Shown here in pieces: positions 7,466-16,524 of a stretch of 23,556 nt of DNA; position 1 is the stretch's first letter; each line of letters starts with the position of its first letter. The position numbers were made by a program, and so were the translations under genes. This stretch comes from CAYXRK01 sp964467615 (lineage in GTDB: Bacteria > Hydrogenedentota > Hydrogenedentia > Hydrogenedentales > GCA-2746185). The DNA lies in the NCBI GenBank assembly GCA_964467615.1, contig CAYXRK010000064.1, positions 1 to 23,556 on the forward strand. Direction: 5' to 3'. The notes below the pieces were generated by a model that searched no databases, was not told the DNA's origin, and was given only the letters and a program-made list of their open reading frames with translations.

Positions 7466-10400
7466 ATGTATTTTCGTCAAATTGAGATGATCGGGTTCAA
7501 GAGTTTCGCGGACCGGACGCTAGTCAACCTCGAGGCGGGGATGACCGCGATCGTCGGGCCGAACGGCTGCGGCAAAAGCAACATCCTCGACGCGATGCGC
7601 TGGGCGCTCGGCGAGCAAAGCGCGAAGGCGCTCCGCGGTGCGCACATGCAGGACGTCATCTTCAGCGGCAGCGAGCAGCGCGCCCCGACGGGCATGGCCG
7701 AAGTCACGCTCACGTTCGACAATTCGGACAACGTCCTGCCGCTCGACTTCTCGGAGGTCCAAGTCTCGCGCCGCGTCTACCGTTCCGGCGAGAGCGAGTA
7801 CCTCATCAACAAGGCCCCCTGCCGTCTTCGCGACGTGCAGGAACTGTTCATGGACACCGGCATTGGCACCAACGCCTACTCGATGATCGGCCAGGGCAAA
7901 ATCGATCTCGTGCTCAGTTCGAAGCCCGAAGACCGGCGCTTCCTCTTTGAAGAGGCCGCCGGCATCATCAAATACAAGAGCCGCAAGCGCATCGCAATGC
8001 GCAAGCTCGAACAAGCCGAACAGAACCTCCTCCGCCTGAACGACATCGTCGCCGAGGTCGAGCGCCAAATGCGCTCGCTCAAGCGGCAGGTCAACGCCGC
8101 GATTCGTTACCGCGAACTCAAGGAACAGTTGCAGCAACTCGAAGTCCGCGCCGCCTGGCTCAAACACGTCTACCTCAGCGCCGCCATCGCCGACCTCAAA
8201 GAACGCTTCAAGACCGCCCAAGACGCCTTCGAAAAACACAGCACGGACACCAGCCGCCTCGAGGCCCGCTTCGAGGAACTCAATCTGAACAAACTCGAAA
8301 TCGACCGCGTACTGCACGCACGCCGCGAAGGTGTCCACGAAATCGACTCCGAAATGGAGAAAATTGAGCGGCAAATTGCGCTCATCCGCCAACAAATCGA
8401 GTTTTCCGGCGAGCAACAGAAGCGCGCCGCGGCGGAGCGCGAGGCATACTTAGGGGCTGCGGAATCCATCAAGGCGCAACAGACCGATGCCACGGCACGC
8501 GCGGAACAATTGCGCCTGCGGATGGATGCGGCCCGCGAAGCCATGGCCGCTAAGCAAGCGGAACACGATCTAGCCGCCGCCCGCGTTGGCGAAGCCGACC
8601 AGCGCGTCGAGGCCGCGCGCGCCCGCTCCGTCGAGACGATGGGCCTCCGCGCCCGGACCCAGACCGCCATCGAAACACTCGCGGTGAATATCGCCAACAT
8701 CGATGCTCAGTTGGAAAAACTCTACACGCGCCAGGAAGCGGAAAACGCTCGGCGGAATGAAATCGCCGGCGAGCTTGACGAGTTGCGGCGCAAGGAAACC
8801 GAGCGGCAGAGCGAGGCCGGTGGATTGGCCGAGGCCCGACGCGCCGCCGCCGAGCAGGAAGCCGCCGCCGCAAAACGCGTCGTCGAGTTGAACGAGCAAT
8901 GGCAATCGCTGCGCGAAAAAAAGAGCAGCCTCGAAGGCCGCCTGAACTCCCTGCGCGAACTCCGCGATTCCTACGAAGGCTTCGCCTCGGGCGTCAAGGC
9001 CATCATGGGGGCAAAACAGCAACCCGGCGTCATGGCGGAAGGAATTATTGGCCCTGTCGGGGACCTCGTGTCGGCCGACCAACGCTACGAAAAGGCCATC
9101 GAAGCCGCGCTGGGCGGAAACGTCAACAACGTGGTGGTCGAAAACGCCGATGTGGCGAAGTCGGCAATTGGCTTCCTCAAGGAAAACCGCGCGGGCCGTG
9201 TCACGTTCCTCCCGCTTGACACAATCCGCCCGAGCCAACGCGACGATGCGGACGCGTTCTCGGGACGCCCCGGAATCATCGGCCCCGCAATGGACTTCGC
9301 CCGGTTCGACGGGCGGCTCACGCGCGCGATGCAGTACCTCTTCCACAACACGGTCATCGTAGAGTCGATAGACGTTGCAATCGCAATAGCCCGCGGCAAC
9401 GACCGCTACCCCCGCATGGTGACGCTCGACGGCGAAGTCGTTTCCCCGGCCGGAGCGGTAACCGGTGGCAGCACCAAGCACGAGGGCCGCGGCGTACTCG
9501 GTCGCAGCGCCGAGATCGCCGAGCTCGAAGAGCGCCTCGAAGAACTTTCGCGCGCTATCGGCGGCATTGCCGAGCAGGGACGCGAGGCGGTCTCCGCCGC
9601 GGAATCGGCGAAGACGCGTGCTGCCGATCTCGCCGAGCGGGAGCGTGGCGCGCGTGAGGCGTTGAACGAAGTCTCAACGGAGATCACCTGGCGCACGACC
9701 GAATTGACGAACCTCTCGGACTCGACCGGAGCCCTCGAGCGCGAGCGTGACGCGTTCCTCTCGAAGCGTGGGGAATACGAGACCGAACGCCGGAACGCGA
9801 GCGAGCGCGCCACGACCATGGAGACCGAGGGCGAAGGGCTACAACGCGCCATCGGGGACGCGAGAGATCAAGCTTCTCGCGCGCGGCAAGCGCAGTCCGA
9901 ATTGACGAGCGCACTGTCCGACGCGCGAGTCGAGCTTGCCGAGTTGACGCACAACATCGAGGAAATCGAGCGTGATCGCATTCGCCTAGATCGCGAACAT
10001 ACACAGGCCCTTGGCGAAGCCGAACGGAGGAGCATCGCCATAGAGGAACTCAAAGCAAATCAGGCCTCGCTCGAAAACGAGACGAAGGACCATATCGAGC
10101 GCTCGAAGGCCCTCTCGGAAGATAAGGAAGAGGCACGCAAGAAAGTGGTCGAGGCGGAAAACGAACGCCAGAAAGTTCTCAACGAATCGGACGGGATCGA
10201 GAAGAAACTTAAGTCGCTTCGCGAGCAATTGCGCGAATCGCAGACCTCGGTGCACAAGATCGAGATCGAACTGCGGCACGACGAAGACCAACTCGACTTT
10301 TTCCAGGAACGCATCCTGACCGAGTACAACATTGCGCTCGCGTCATTGAAGGCGGAGGACGCGGGCGAGGACGAGTTCGGCGACGACGAACGCGAGCGGA

Positions 10401-11050
10401 TGGTCAAGGAAATCCGGACGAAGCTCGACCGGATGGGCAGTGTGAACTTGATGGCGATCGAGGAATTCGACGCGCTAACCGAGCGGCACGACTTCCTCAA
10501 GGACCAATTCGAGGACCTCACGAAGGCCCGCGAAGCCCTGCTAAACGTCGTTGCCCGGATTGATGAAACAATCCGCGAGATGTTTCTTGATACGTTCAAC
10601 GCCGTCGCCGAAAATTTCCGGCAATACTTCCGGCAACTGTTCAACGGCGGCCAGGCGCGCGTGTACCTGATCGACGAGGCCGACCCGCTCGAAAGCGGCA
10701 TCGAGATCGAAGCGCGGCCCCCAGGAAAGAAACCGCAAACCATTTCGCTGCTCTCCGGCGGCGAACAGGCCATGACGGCGATCGCGCTCCTCTTTGGCAT
10801 TTTCAAGGCCAAACCGAGCCCGTTCTGCGTACTCGACGAAGTCGACGCGCCCCTGGACGACGCGAACGTCGGCCGCTTCATCAACCTGCTCGACGAATTC
10901 GCGGACCAGAGCCAGTTCATCGTCATCACGCACAACAAGCAAACGATGGCCCGCGCCGCGGCGCTCTACGGCGTCACCCAACAAGAACGCGGGGTCTCGC
11001 AATTGGTCTCCGTGCGCTTCAAGGGCGTTGAGAAAGAGTCCGCGGCGTAG
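7466..11050 (+). CDS. smc: Chromosome segregation protein SMC
   Basis: A 1194-residue SMC protein, the normal length, which with ScpA and ScpB forms the condensin that organises and separates the chromosome. The N-terminal ATPase half contains Walker A GPNGCGKS at 31-38 followed by RWALGEQSAKALRG. Long coiled coils run at about residues 165-500 and 680-1010, rich in E, A, R and K. The hinge lies at about 520-675 (AEGIIGPVGDL to VTGGS). The C-terminal half holds the ABC signature LLSGGEQ at about 1095-1101 and Walker B FCVLDEVDAPLDD at about 1118-1130. The ATG is preceded by a purine-rich GGGGGAA. A short run of related GATGACGA-like units precedes it at 7421-7450. No scp genes are in the window. 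It converges on bioF with 39 bases between stops and no clear terminator. Confidence 0.98.
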   Translation: MYFRQIEMIGFKSFADRTLVNLEAGMTAIVGPNGCGKSNILDAMRWALGEQSAKALRGAHMQDVIFSGSEQRAPTGMAEVTLTFDNSDNVLPLDFSEVQVSRRVYRSGESEYLINKAPCRLRDVQELFMDTGIGTNAYSMIGQGKIDLVLSSKPEDRRFLFEEAAGIIKYKSRKRIAMRKLEQAEQNLLRLNDIVAEVERQMRSLKRQVNAAIRYRELKEQLQQLEVRAAWLKHVYLSAAIADLKERFKTAQDAFEKHSTDTSRLEARFEELNLNKLEIDRVLHARREGVHEIDSEMEKIERQIALIRQQIEFSGEQQKRAAAEREAYLGAAESIKAQQTDATARAEQLRLRMDAAREAMAAKQAEHDLAAARVGEADQRVEAARARSVETMGLRARTQTAIETLAVNIANIDAQLEKLYTRQEAENARRNEIAGELDELRRKETERQSEAGGLAEARRAAAEQEAAAAKRVVELNEQWQSLREKKSSLEGRLNSLRELRDSYEGFASGVKAIMGAKQQPGVMAEGIIGPVGDLVSADQRYEKAIEAALGGNVNNVVVENADVAKSAIGFLKENRAGRVTFLPLDTIRPSQRDDADAFSGRPGIIGPAMDFARFDGRLTRAMQYLFHNTVIVESIDVAIAIARGNDRYPRMVTLDGEVVSPAGAVTGGSTKHEGRGVLGRSAEIAELEERLEELSRAIGGIAEQGREAVSAAESAKTRAADLAERERGAREALNEVSTEITWRTTELTNLSDSTGALERERDAFLSKRGEYETERRNASERATTMETEGEGLQRAIGDARDQASRARQAQSELTSALSDARVELAELTHNIEEIERDRIRLDREHTQALGEAERRSIAIEELKANQASLENETKDHIERSKALSEDKEEARKKVVEAENERQKVLNESDGIEKKLKSLREQLRESQTSVHKIEIELRHDEDQLDFFQERILTEYNIALASLKAEDAGEDEFGDDERERMVKEIRTKLDRMGSVNLMAIEEFDALTERHDFLKDQFEDLTKAREALLNVVARIDETIREMFLDTFNAVAENFRQYFRQLFNGGQARVYLIDEADPLESGIEIEARPPGKKPQTISLLSGGEQAMTAIALLFGIFKAKPSPFCVLDEVDAPLDDANVGRFINLLDEFADQSQFIVITHNKQTMARAAALYGVTQQERGVSQLVSVRFKGVEKESAA

Positions 11051-11089
11051 GCGTCGATTGCTCCTGACCGCGCACGGAACTGCTCACAG

Positions 11090-12271
11090 CTACGCGCGCT
11101 GCACTCGCATTACGGAATCCGCAACGACCTCCGCGGTCGCGTCGAGATCGTGGCGTTCGTGCGCCAACGTCACCGAGAACCGCAGGCGCGCCGTTCCCTT
11201 GGGTACAGACGGCGGACGAACAGCGGCTGCGAGGACGCCTCGTTCGAGAAGTGATGCGGCGAGGTCCATCGCCGAGTTGTTCTCTCCGATTACGAGCGGA
11301 ACGATTTGCGAGCGATCATCGGGAACACCCACGCCCAGTTCGCGGAGACGCTGACGAAACGTCGCCGCGCGCGCGAGCAGTTCGGGTCCGAGGTCGTTGT
11401 CATTGCGCACGACATCCAGGGCCGCCAATGCGCTCCCCGCGCAGGCCGGCGCGAGCCCCGTCGAGAAGATAAACGTCCGGGCCCGGTTGATTAGCAGGTC
11501 CTTGGACCATTCCGGGCCGGCGGCAAAACCGCCTTCGCCGCCCAACGCTTTGCTCAACGTTCCGACGATCACGTCGGCGCTTGCGCCTTGCTCCGCGCAG
11601 AGTCCCGCGCCGCCGCCATACACGCCGATCGCGTGGGCCTCGTCGGCGGCGAAGACCGCGCCAAATTCCTCTGCGAGTTGTGCGATCTCGCGTACCGGCG
11701 CGAGATCTCCGTCCATGCTGAACACGGTATCCGTCACGATAATTCGCCGTGTGCCGGTCACGGTGCGAAGCAGACGTTCGAGGTCCTTCATGTCACAGTG
11801 CCGATAGACGCAGACTCGCGCGCGCGACAACCGGCAACCATCCACGATGCTCGCGTGGTTTAGCGCATCGGAAAAAATAACGTCACCCTCGCCCGCGAGC
11901 GAGGTCAACACTCCGACGTTCGTCTGAAACCCCGTCGGAAAGACCGTCGCCGTGTCCTTCCCCACAAATGCCGCTAGTTCTTTTTCCAGGCGTTCGTGGA
12001 TATCCAGATGGCCCGCGAGCAAACGCGACGAGGTCGCTCCGCAGCCGTACTGCTCGATGGCATCAATGGCGCCTCGTTTCAGCCTCGGGTCGTTCGCCAG
12101 GTCGAGATAGTCGTTCGACGAGAAATTTAGTGTCCGCCGTCCCTCAATTTCGACGAGACCGCCCGAGCCGGGAAGCACGCGCAGCGATCGCCGAAGGCCG
12201 TCCTCGTCGAGCCGCGCGAGTTCGCCCGCGTACGAATCGGCGAATGTTCGGTTAAGGCCGTGGCGCGACAT
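11090..12271 (-). CDS. bioF: 8-amino-7-oxononanoate synthase-like PLP enzyme (BioF/KBL family)
   Basis: A 393-residue alpha-oxoamine synthase. BioF condenses pimeloyl-ACP/CoA with alanine in biotin synthesis; the close relative KBL makes 2-amino-3-ketobutyrate. Visible features are FSSNDYLDLA (50-59), SSRLLAGHLDIHE, the aldehyde-stacking H139 in LNHAS, D210 in ADEAHAIGVYG and the PLP-binding K241 in GTLSKALGG, with the C-terminal RLRFSVTLAHE. The ATG at 12271 begins MSRHGLNRTF and is preferred. The longer frame to 12454 adds 61 residues unlike the family, overlaps the foldase gene start and crosses a good promoter. No other biotin genes lie nearby, so KBL or another oxoamine synthase cannot be excluded, though N-terminal and substrate-region patches look BioF-like. 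Confidence 0.87.
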   Translation of the reverse strand: MSRHGLNRTFADSYAGELARLDEDGLRRSLRVLPGSGGLVEIEGRRTLNFSSNDYLDLANDPRLKRGAIDAIEQYGCGATSSRLLAGHLDIHERLEKELAAFVGKDTATVFPTGFQTNVGVLTSLAGEGDVIFSDALNHASIVDGCRLSRARVCVYRHCDMKDLERLLRTVTGTRRIIVTDTVFSMDGDLAPVREIAQLAEEFGAVFAADEAHAIGVYGGGAGLCAEQGASADVIVGTLSKALGGEGGFAAGPEWSKDLLINRARTFIFSTGLAPACAGSALAALDVVRNDNDLGPELLARAATFRQRLRELGVGVPDDRSQIVPLVIGENNSAMDLAASLLERGVLAAAVRPPSVPKGTARLRFSVTLAHERHDLDATAEVVADSVMRVQRA

Positions 12272-12293
12272 TTTGGACCCCAGGGAATTCGAG

Positions 12294-12322
12294 ATAATCG
12301 CCCACACTGGGGCCCGAGTCAA
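12294..12322 (-). promoter_or_regulatory. Sigma-70-type promoter for bioF-like gene
   Basis: On the minus strand TTGACT (12322-12317), a 17-base spacer and GATTAT (12299-12294) make a good housekeeping promoter. The start of transcription would be near 12287, leaving a leader of about 16 bases before the ATG at 12271. Its position inside the longer alternative reading frame argues that the frame is not translated from 12454. Confidence 0.6.
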
Positions 12323-12446
12323 GCGGATCCCGCGATATCGCCGTTGCAGCATTCCGCGCGAGAAGTTAGGCTGCGTGCAGAACCCTTCCTCGCTGCTATA
12401 GAATGTATGCACGAAGTAGAGTCCATTGTTTCGAGAGGCTTGAAGT

Positions 12447-13412
12447 ATGTCCATGCGTTATTTTCCCCTCGTGGTGTGTTCGATCCTGATTGCCCCGTTC
12501 GCTTCGGCCGAAATTGTCGATGCCATTGTCGCCACTGTAGACGACGAGCCAATCCTATACAGCGACGTGCTCATGGAGGCGGGGCCGGCGATGCGCGACC
12601 TACGGACCGCGATCGCTTCCGAGGAGGAATTCAACCAAGAAGCGGACCGCGTCATGCGCGAAACGCTCGAGCAGCACATCGACCAAAAACTTCTTGTTCG
12701 GCAGGCGCAAATTTTCGGCGCGGAAGTAACGGACAAGGACATCGATGCGAGCATGCAGGACCTGCGGCAACAGCTAGGCACTAACGAAGCTTTCATGAAG
12801 GAACTCGAGGCAACGGGAATGACGATGGCCGAGTTCCGGGACCGCCGCCGGCTTCAGATTCTCGCCGCGCGAATGGCCTATTCGAAGGTGCGCGATTTCG
12901 AGGAAGCCGTGATCGTGTCGGAGGACGACGTCCAAAAGTACTACGCCGACAATCAGGACGTCTTTACCAAGAAGGAGCGGGCCCTCGTCCGGCAGATTTT
13001 TCTTCCGGCGGCCTCTGGCGAGGCCGAGCGCGCGGCTGCACGGGCGCGCATGGAAATAGTGCTCGAAGAACTCGAGGCGGGCACCGCGTTTGAGGACCTT
13101 GCCAAGGCATACAGCGAAGGCCCAGGGAAGGAAGACGGCGGCTTAGTGGGTTGGGAAGAGCGGGGCGAGTTGGTGCCGGTACTCGAAGAGGCGGCGTTTG
13201 CGCTCGAAGCCGGTGGCCACACCGGCGCTATCGAGTCCGAGTTCGGGGTGCATGTCCTCAAGGTCGACAAGCGCGAAGAGGCCGGCGTCGCGCCCATCGA
13301 CGAAGTGCGCACCGAGATCGAACCGCAACTGCGTAACGGGGTCGCGCAAGAGCGATACAAGAGTTGGCTCGCGGAATTGCGCAAGAGCAGCCGCGTCCGC
13401 GTGTTCATGTAG
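12447..13412 (+). CDS. SurA-type periplasmic peptidylprolyl isomerase
   Basis: A 321-residue secreted foldase. Residues 1-21 form a signal peptide (MSMRYFPLVVCSILIAPFAS, cleaved after A21). A SurA_N-type helical region with VATVDDEPILYSDVLME follows at about 25-160. A parvulin/PpiC rotamase domain covers about 175-275, with VRQIFLPA, FEDLAKAYSEGPGKEDGG, LGW-like VGWEERGEL and EFGVHVLKVDKREE. Length and single rotamase domain match SurA/PrsA relatives outside Proteobacteria. It probably helps fold outer-membrane or exported proteins. GAGAGG 8 bases before the ATG supports the start, and a TATAGA -10-like hexamer lies at 12397-12402. It is divergent from bioF. A stem-loop separates it from the following MshEN gene. 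Confidence 0.9.
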   Translation: MSMRYFPLVVCSILIAPFASAEIVDAIVATVDDEPILYSDVLMEAGPAMRDLRTAIASEEEFNQEADRVMRETLEQHIDQKLLVRQAQIFGAEVTDKDIDASMQDLRQQLGTNEAFMKELEATGMTMAEFRDRRRLQILAARMAYSKVRDFEEAVIVSEDDVQKYYADNQDVFTKKERALVRQIFLPAASGEAERAAARARMEIVLEELEAGTAFEDLAKAYSEGPGKEDGGLVGWEERGELVPVLEEAAFALEAGGHTGAIESEFGVHVLKVDKREEAGVAPIDEVRTEIEPQLRNGVAQERYKSWLAELRKSSRVRVFM

Positions 13413-13426
13413 TTCGCGCTGGTACT

Positions 13427-13456
13427 GCGCGCTGCGGGGCCCCGTAGCGCGCCTTT
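13427..13456 (+). terminator. GC-rich hairpin after foldase gene
   Basis: A near-perfect inverted repeat, GCGCGCTGCGGGG followed directly by CCCCGTAGCGCGC (one G-T wobble), lies 14 bases after the foldase stop and is followed by CTTTCC. The stem is very stable but the T tract is short, so it may be a weak terminator or a transcript-stabilising hairpin rather than a strong stop. Confidence 0.5.
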
Positions 13457-13480
13457 CCGGCCCACACAGGTGATTGCCTA

Positions 13481-14458
13481 GTGTCCATAACACCTCAGGT
13501 AACCTCGCACGCGCCCACGAAACGTCTCGGCGCGGCGCTGGTGGCGGAAAAGATTATTTCCGAAGGTCAACTTGCGGAAGCGCTCGTGGTACAGCAGAAG
13601 GAAGGCGGGTTTCTTGGCCGCATTCTGGTTGATTCGAGGGCCATCAACGAAACGACCCTGATCAACTTCCTCGTAAAACAGTTCAAAATCCCCCATATCA
13701 ATATCACCGAATACGGCATAAATAACGACTTGCTCGCGCTAGTGCCCAAAGAGATCTGCGAGCGGTACTCGGTATTGCCAGTCGACAAGCTTGGATCCAT
13801 CCTGACCTTGGCGATGGTCGATCCGCTTGATGTCGAAGCGTTGGCCCAGGTCCGGCTGACGTGCCCCGATTTGCGTATAAAGCCCATTTTGTGCAGTTGG
13901 CGTCATTTCGAGGAAGTCAGCGCGAAAGTCTTCGGCACTCCCAAGAAGGTTGAGGCAATGAAAGAGCCCACCGGGGAAGCGTCCCTGGGCGATTTTGGTC
14001 TCTCTGCCGCGCCCGCGAAAAAAACCAAGCCGAAGCCTGCCGCCGCCGATGCGGCCCCGGTCGATGCTCCTGCCGCAATGACCGAAGAGGAATTTCGGGG
14101 CACCGTTGATCGCATCGTCCGGGCGGCGGTCAACAGAGGCGTCGAATCCGTTACCGATCTGATTCGGAGGCAAATCGCCTCCTCGGGCGGTCTGCCCATC
14201 GAACACGGATCGCTCCTCAATCTGCTCAACGAGACGCTCGGCGCGGCGATAAACGACTCCACCGACTCCCTCATTTTCCAGGCACAGCAGGCGCTCGCCA
14301 CTACCGGCTCGACGGTAGGGTCGATCTCATCCGATCAACTCGACTCACTGGTTCGGTCCGCCGTGCGTCAAGGGGTCAACGACGGCATGTTGGAAACCGT
14401 CCGGGCCCTGTCGGACATGCTGGCCGCAGTGCCATCGCATCTGAAACTCAAGCACTGA
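13481..14458 (+). CDS. Stand-alone MshEN (GspE/PilB N-terminal) domain protein
   Basis: A 325-residue protein starting at GTG. Residues 12-150 form a T2SSE_N/MshEN domain like the N-terminus of PilB, but no ATPase follows. The tandem 24-residue motif is visible: RLGAALVAEKIISEGQLAEA starts at R15 and the unit ends at Q38, then five residues, then FLGRILVDSRAINETTLINF from F44 with the unit ending at Q67. The glycine expected at position 10 is K24 in the first copy and R53 in the second, so cyclic di-GMP binding may be altered. A proline-alanine-lysine linker at about 175-200 (AKKTKPKPAAADAAP) leads to an unrecognised helical C-terminal region of about 120 residues. It precedes pilB by 271 bases and may be a regulatory or scaffolding subunit of the pilus system; that role is inferred. 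Confidence 0.82.
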   Translation: MSITPQVTSHAPTKRLGAALVAEKIISEGQLAEALVVQQKEGGFLGRILVDSRAINETTLINFLVKQFKIPHINITEYGINNDLLALVPKEICERYSVLPVDKLGSILTLAMVDPLDVEALAQVRLTCPDLRIKPILCSWRHFEEVSAKVFGTPKKVEAMKEPTGEASLGDFGLSAAPAKKTKPKPAAADAAPVDAPAAMTEEEFRGTVDRIVRAAVNRGVESVTDLIRRQIASSGGLPIEHGSLLNLLNETLGAAINDSTDSLIFQAQQALATTGSTVGSISSDQLDSLVRSAVRQGVNDGMLETVRALSDMLAAVPSHLKLKH

Positions 14459-14729
14459 TCCTCAAGGGCTTGATGAAAATACCGAAGGCCGATCGGCCAA
14501 CCTGTATTGCAAACGGTCCTGACATGGTCAAATGCCGCAGGTCCTGGGCTCCGCCGCGCCGTTTGTTGGGACCGCCGTTCCCCGGAAGTTCTTGCAATTC
14601 GCCATGCAAACGGCGATGATAGCCCGTTAGGGTGAAACGCGCGGGTGGGCCGTGCCTCGCCTCGAGCACGGGCCACGCGATTTTTTTGTAGTATTCATCG
14701 CGCTAGAGAAACTGGCCGGAGTCGGTACA
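14459..14729 (+). other. Structured leader region before pilB, no gene seen
   Basis: This 271-base interval holds no supported reading frame. It has several inverted repeats: GGCCGATCGGCC (14487-14498), CGCCGTTTG (14557-14565) paired with CAAACGGCG (14607-14615), and an intrinsic-terminator-like hairpin ending in seven Ts. A second CAAACGG copy at 14510-14516 could compete for the same CCGTTTG strand, giving two mutually exclusive folds. Such switching is typical of attenuators, but I recognise no known riboswitch consensus. Confidence 0.45.
14640..14687 (+). terminator. Intrinsic-terminator-like hairpin with T7 tail
   Basis: A bulged GC-rich stem (arms 14640-14655 and 14666-14679, core CCGTGC with GCACGG, 10-base loop) is followed after one A by seven Ts at 14681-14687. 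It either ends the foldase/MshEN transcript or acts as an attenuator ahead of pilB. It overlaps the GTG at 14652, which makes that codon an unlikely start for pilB. Confidence 0.6.
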
Positions 14730-16454
14730 TTGGCTACTAAGCTTGCGAAGAAGCGGCTAGGCGACGTTCTCCTTGAACAGGAGATGATCACCGAAGACCA
14801 GTTGAAGGAGTGCATTGCCGCACAACGCCAGTCGAACACCAGTTTGGCCTCCGTATTGGTCGAGAAGGGGTATCTGGACGAAGAAGACCTTGTGGTCACG
14901 CTGAGCGAACAGCTTGGCATCCCTCACATTCGCGTCGCCCACTACAACATTCCCCAGGAAGTCCTCGACGAAGTACCCGAGACGCTCGCCCGTCAATACC
15001 AAATGCTCCCGGTGTCCGTGACCGGCGACGTGCTGACGCTAGCGATGGCGGATCCGCTCAACATCATGGCGCTCGACGATCTGCGGATGCTGACGAGCTA
15101 CGAGATCGAGCCGGTCGTCGCGTTGCAGTCGGAGTTGATTCAAACGATTGAAAAGCATTATGGCGCCGGGAAGAAGAGCGCCGAACTTTACAACGAATTG
15201 ATCGGCGATGGGAGAGAGCAAGATCTCAATCTCATCGAGCAGACGGACGAGATGGCGGACATCTCCTCGATGAAAAGCGACGCGGAAGACGCTCCCGTCA
15301 TTCGCCTCGTCAATCTCATCCTGATGAACGCCTTGGAACAAGGCGCCAGCGATATACACGTCGAACCATACGAAAAGGTGCTGCGTGTCCGGTATCGCAT
15401 AGACGGCATGCTCGAGGAAACCAAGAACCCGCCGCGCAATATCTTCCCAGCGTTAGTCTCCCGCATAAAGATTATGGCGAACCTTGACATCGCCGAGCAC
15501 CGGCTGCCCCAGGACGGACGGTTCCGGATCAAGTTCAAGGGCCGTGAAATTGACTTTCGTACCGCTATTTTGCCGACATACTACGGCGAGAAGATCGTGA
15601 TGCGCGTGCTCGACAAGAGCAACCTCAGCCTCGATCTCGAAAAACTCGATTTCGAAGAACAGCCGATGAACGCGTTTCTCGAAGCATTGGCGTTGCCCTA
15701 CGGCATGCTTCTCGTTACCGGCCCGACCGGATCCGGAAAAACCACCACTTTGTACAGCGCGCTGCACCGCCTCAATAAACCCGACACGAACGTCGTGACG
15801 GTGGAAGACCCCGTCGAGTATGAATTGTTTGGGGTCAACCAAGTCCAGACCCACGCTGAAATCGGGCTGACGTTCGCCACGGCGTTGCGGCAGATTCTGC
15901 GCCAGGATCCGGACATAGTAATGGTCGGCGAAATCCGCGACGAAGAAACTGCAGACGTCGCCGTGAAGGCCGCGCTCACGGGGCACTTGGTGCTGAGCAC
16001 GCTCCACACCAACGATGCATCAAGCGTGTTCACCCGCCTCACCGATATGAACCTTGAACCGTTCCTTATCCAATCGTCCGTGGCGCTCGCCGCCGCGCAG
16101 CGCCTGATGCGGCGTTCGTGTGCCGACTGCAAAGAACCGATTCGCGTGCCCGAGGAAGTGCTCGAGCGCATCCAGTGGCGCTCCGACACCTATGACGACA
16201 CCCCCTCGTTCGTCCGCGGCCGCGGGTGTAGCAAATGCAAGGAGACCGGATACAAAGGCCGTGTGGGCGTGATCGAGGCAATGCCGAACTTTCCCGAACT
16301 CGAGAACCTGATCCTTGGCCGCTCTTCCTCGTCGCAAATCAAAGCGGTGGCCATCGAATGCGGCATGCGGACCCTGCGCCAGAACTCACTCTCGAAGGCC
16401 GCGAAAGGCACCTCGACCATCGAAGAAGTTTTGCGAATTACTTCCGCCGACTAA
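14730..16454 (+). CDS. pilB: Type IV pilus extension ATPase PilB (GspE family)
   Basis: A 574-residue secretion ATPase that powers pilus assembly at the cytoplasmic face of the inner membrane. Domains: MshEN at about residues 5-150, including KRLGDVLLEQEMITEDQL and the second motif half SLASVLVEKGYLDEEDL; an N2-type domain with SDIHVEPYEKVLRVRYRIDG; Walker A GPTGSGKT at about 331-338; and Walker B VMVGEIRDEET near 395, followed by the His box LVLSTLHTNDA. A zinc-binding four-cysteine site is formed by CADC (about 464-467) and CSKC (about 500-503). The TTG start is chosen because GGAG lies 8 bases upstream and the product then begins as MshEN proteins do. The alternative GTG at 14652 adds 26 unrelated residues lying over a terminator hairpin. 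pilT follows after 70 bases. Confidence 0.93.
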   Translation: MATKLAKKRLGDVLLEQEMITEDQLKECIAAQRQSNTSLASVLVEKGYLDEEDLVVTLSEQLGIPHIRVAHYNIPQEVLDEVPETLARQYQMLPVSVTGDVLTLAMADPLNIMALDDLRMLTSYEIEPVVALQSELIQTIEKHYGAGKKSAELYNELIGDGREQDLNLIEQTDEMADISSMKSDAEDAPVIRLVNLILMNALEQGASDIHVEPYEKVLRVRYRIDGMLEETKNPPRNIFPALVSRIKIMANLDIAEHRLPQDGRFRIKFKGREIDFRTAILPTYYGEKIVMRVLDKSNLSLDLEKLDFEEQPMNAFLEALALPYGMLLVTGPTGSGKTTTLYSALHRLNKPDTNVVTVEDPVEYELFGVNQVQTHAEIGLTFATALRQILRQDPDIVMVGEIRDEETADVAVKAALTGHLVLSTLHTNDASSVFTRLTDMNLEPFLIQSSVALAAAQRLMRRSCADCKEPIRVPEEVLERIQWRSDTYDDTPSFVRGRGCSKCKETGYKGRVGVIEAMPNFPELENLILGRSSSSQIKAVAIECGMRTLRQNSLSKAAKGTSTIEEVLRITSAD

Positions 16455-16524
16455 GTGGTTTTCGAGTTTTGCTCCGGGGCTATATCGGACCGGATTACCA
16501 GGATTTTTCTAAGCGGAGACTAGT

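Noticed and set aside
7520..9481. Long minus-strand open frames opposite smc (about 300 codons each)
   Set aside because: The compositions are typical of antisense to a GC-rich coding frame, with no recognisable domain, and the opposite strand is unambiguous SMC.
12272..12454. N-terminal extension of the bioF-like gene
   Set aside because: The extra 61 residues do not resemble the family, overlap the foldase start and include a good promoter at 12294-12322.
14652..14729. GTG start for pilB
   Set aside because: The codon lies inside a terminator-like hairpin, lacks a good ribosome binding site, and the added residues are unlike the family.
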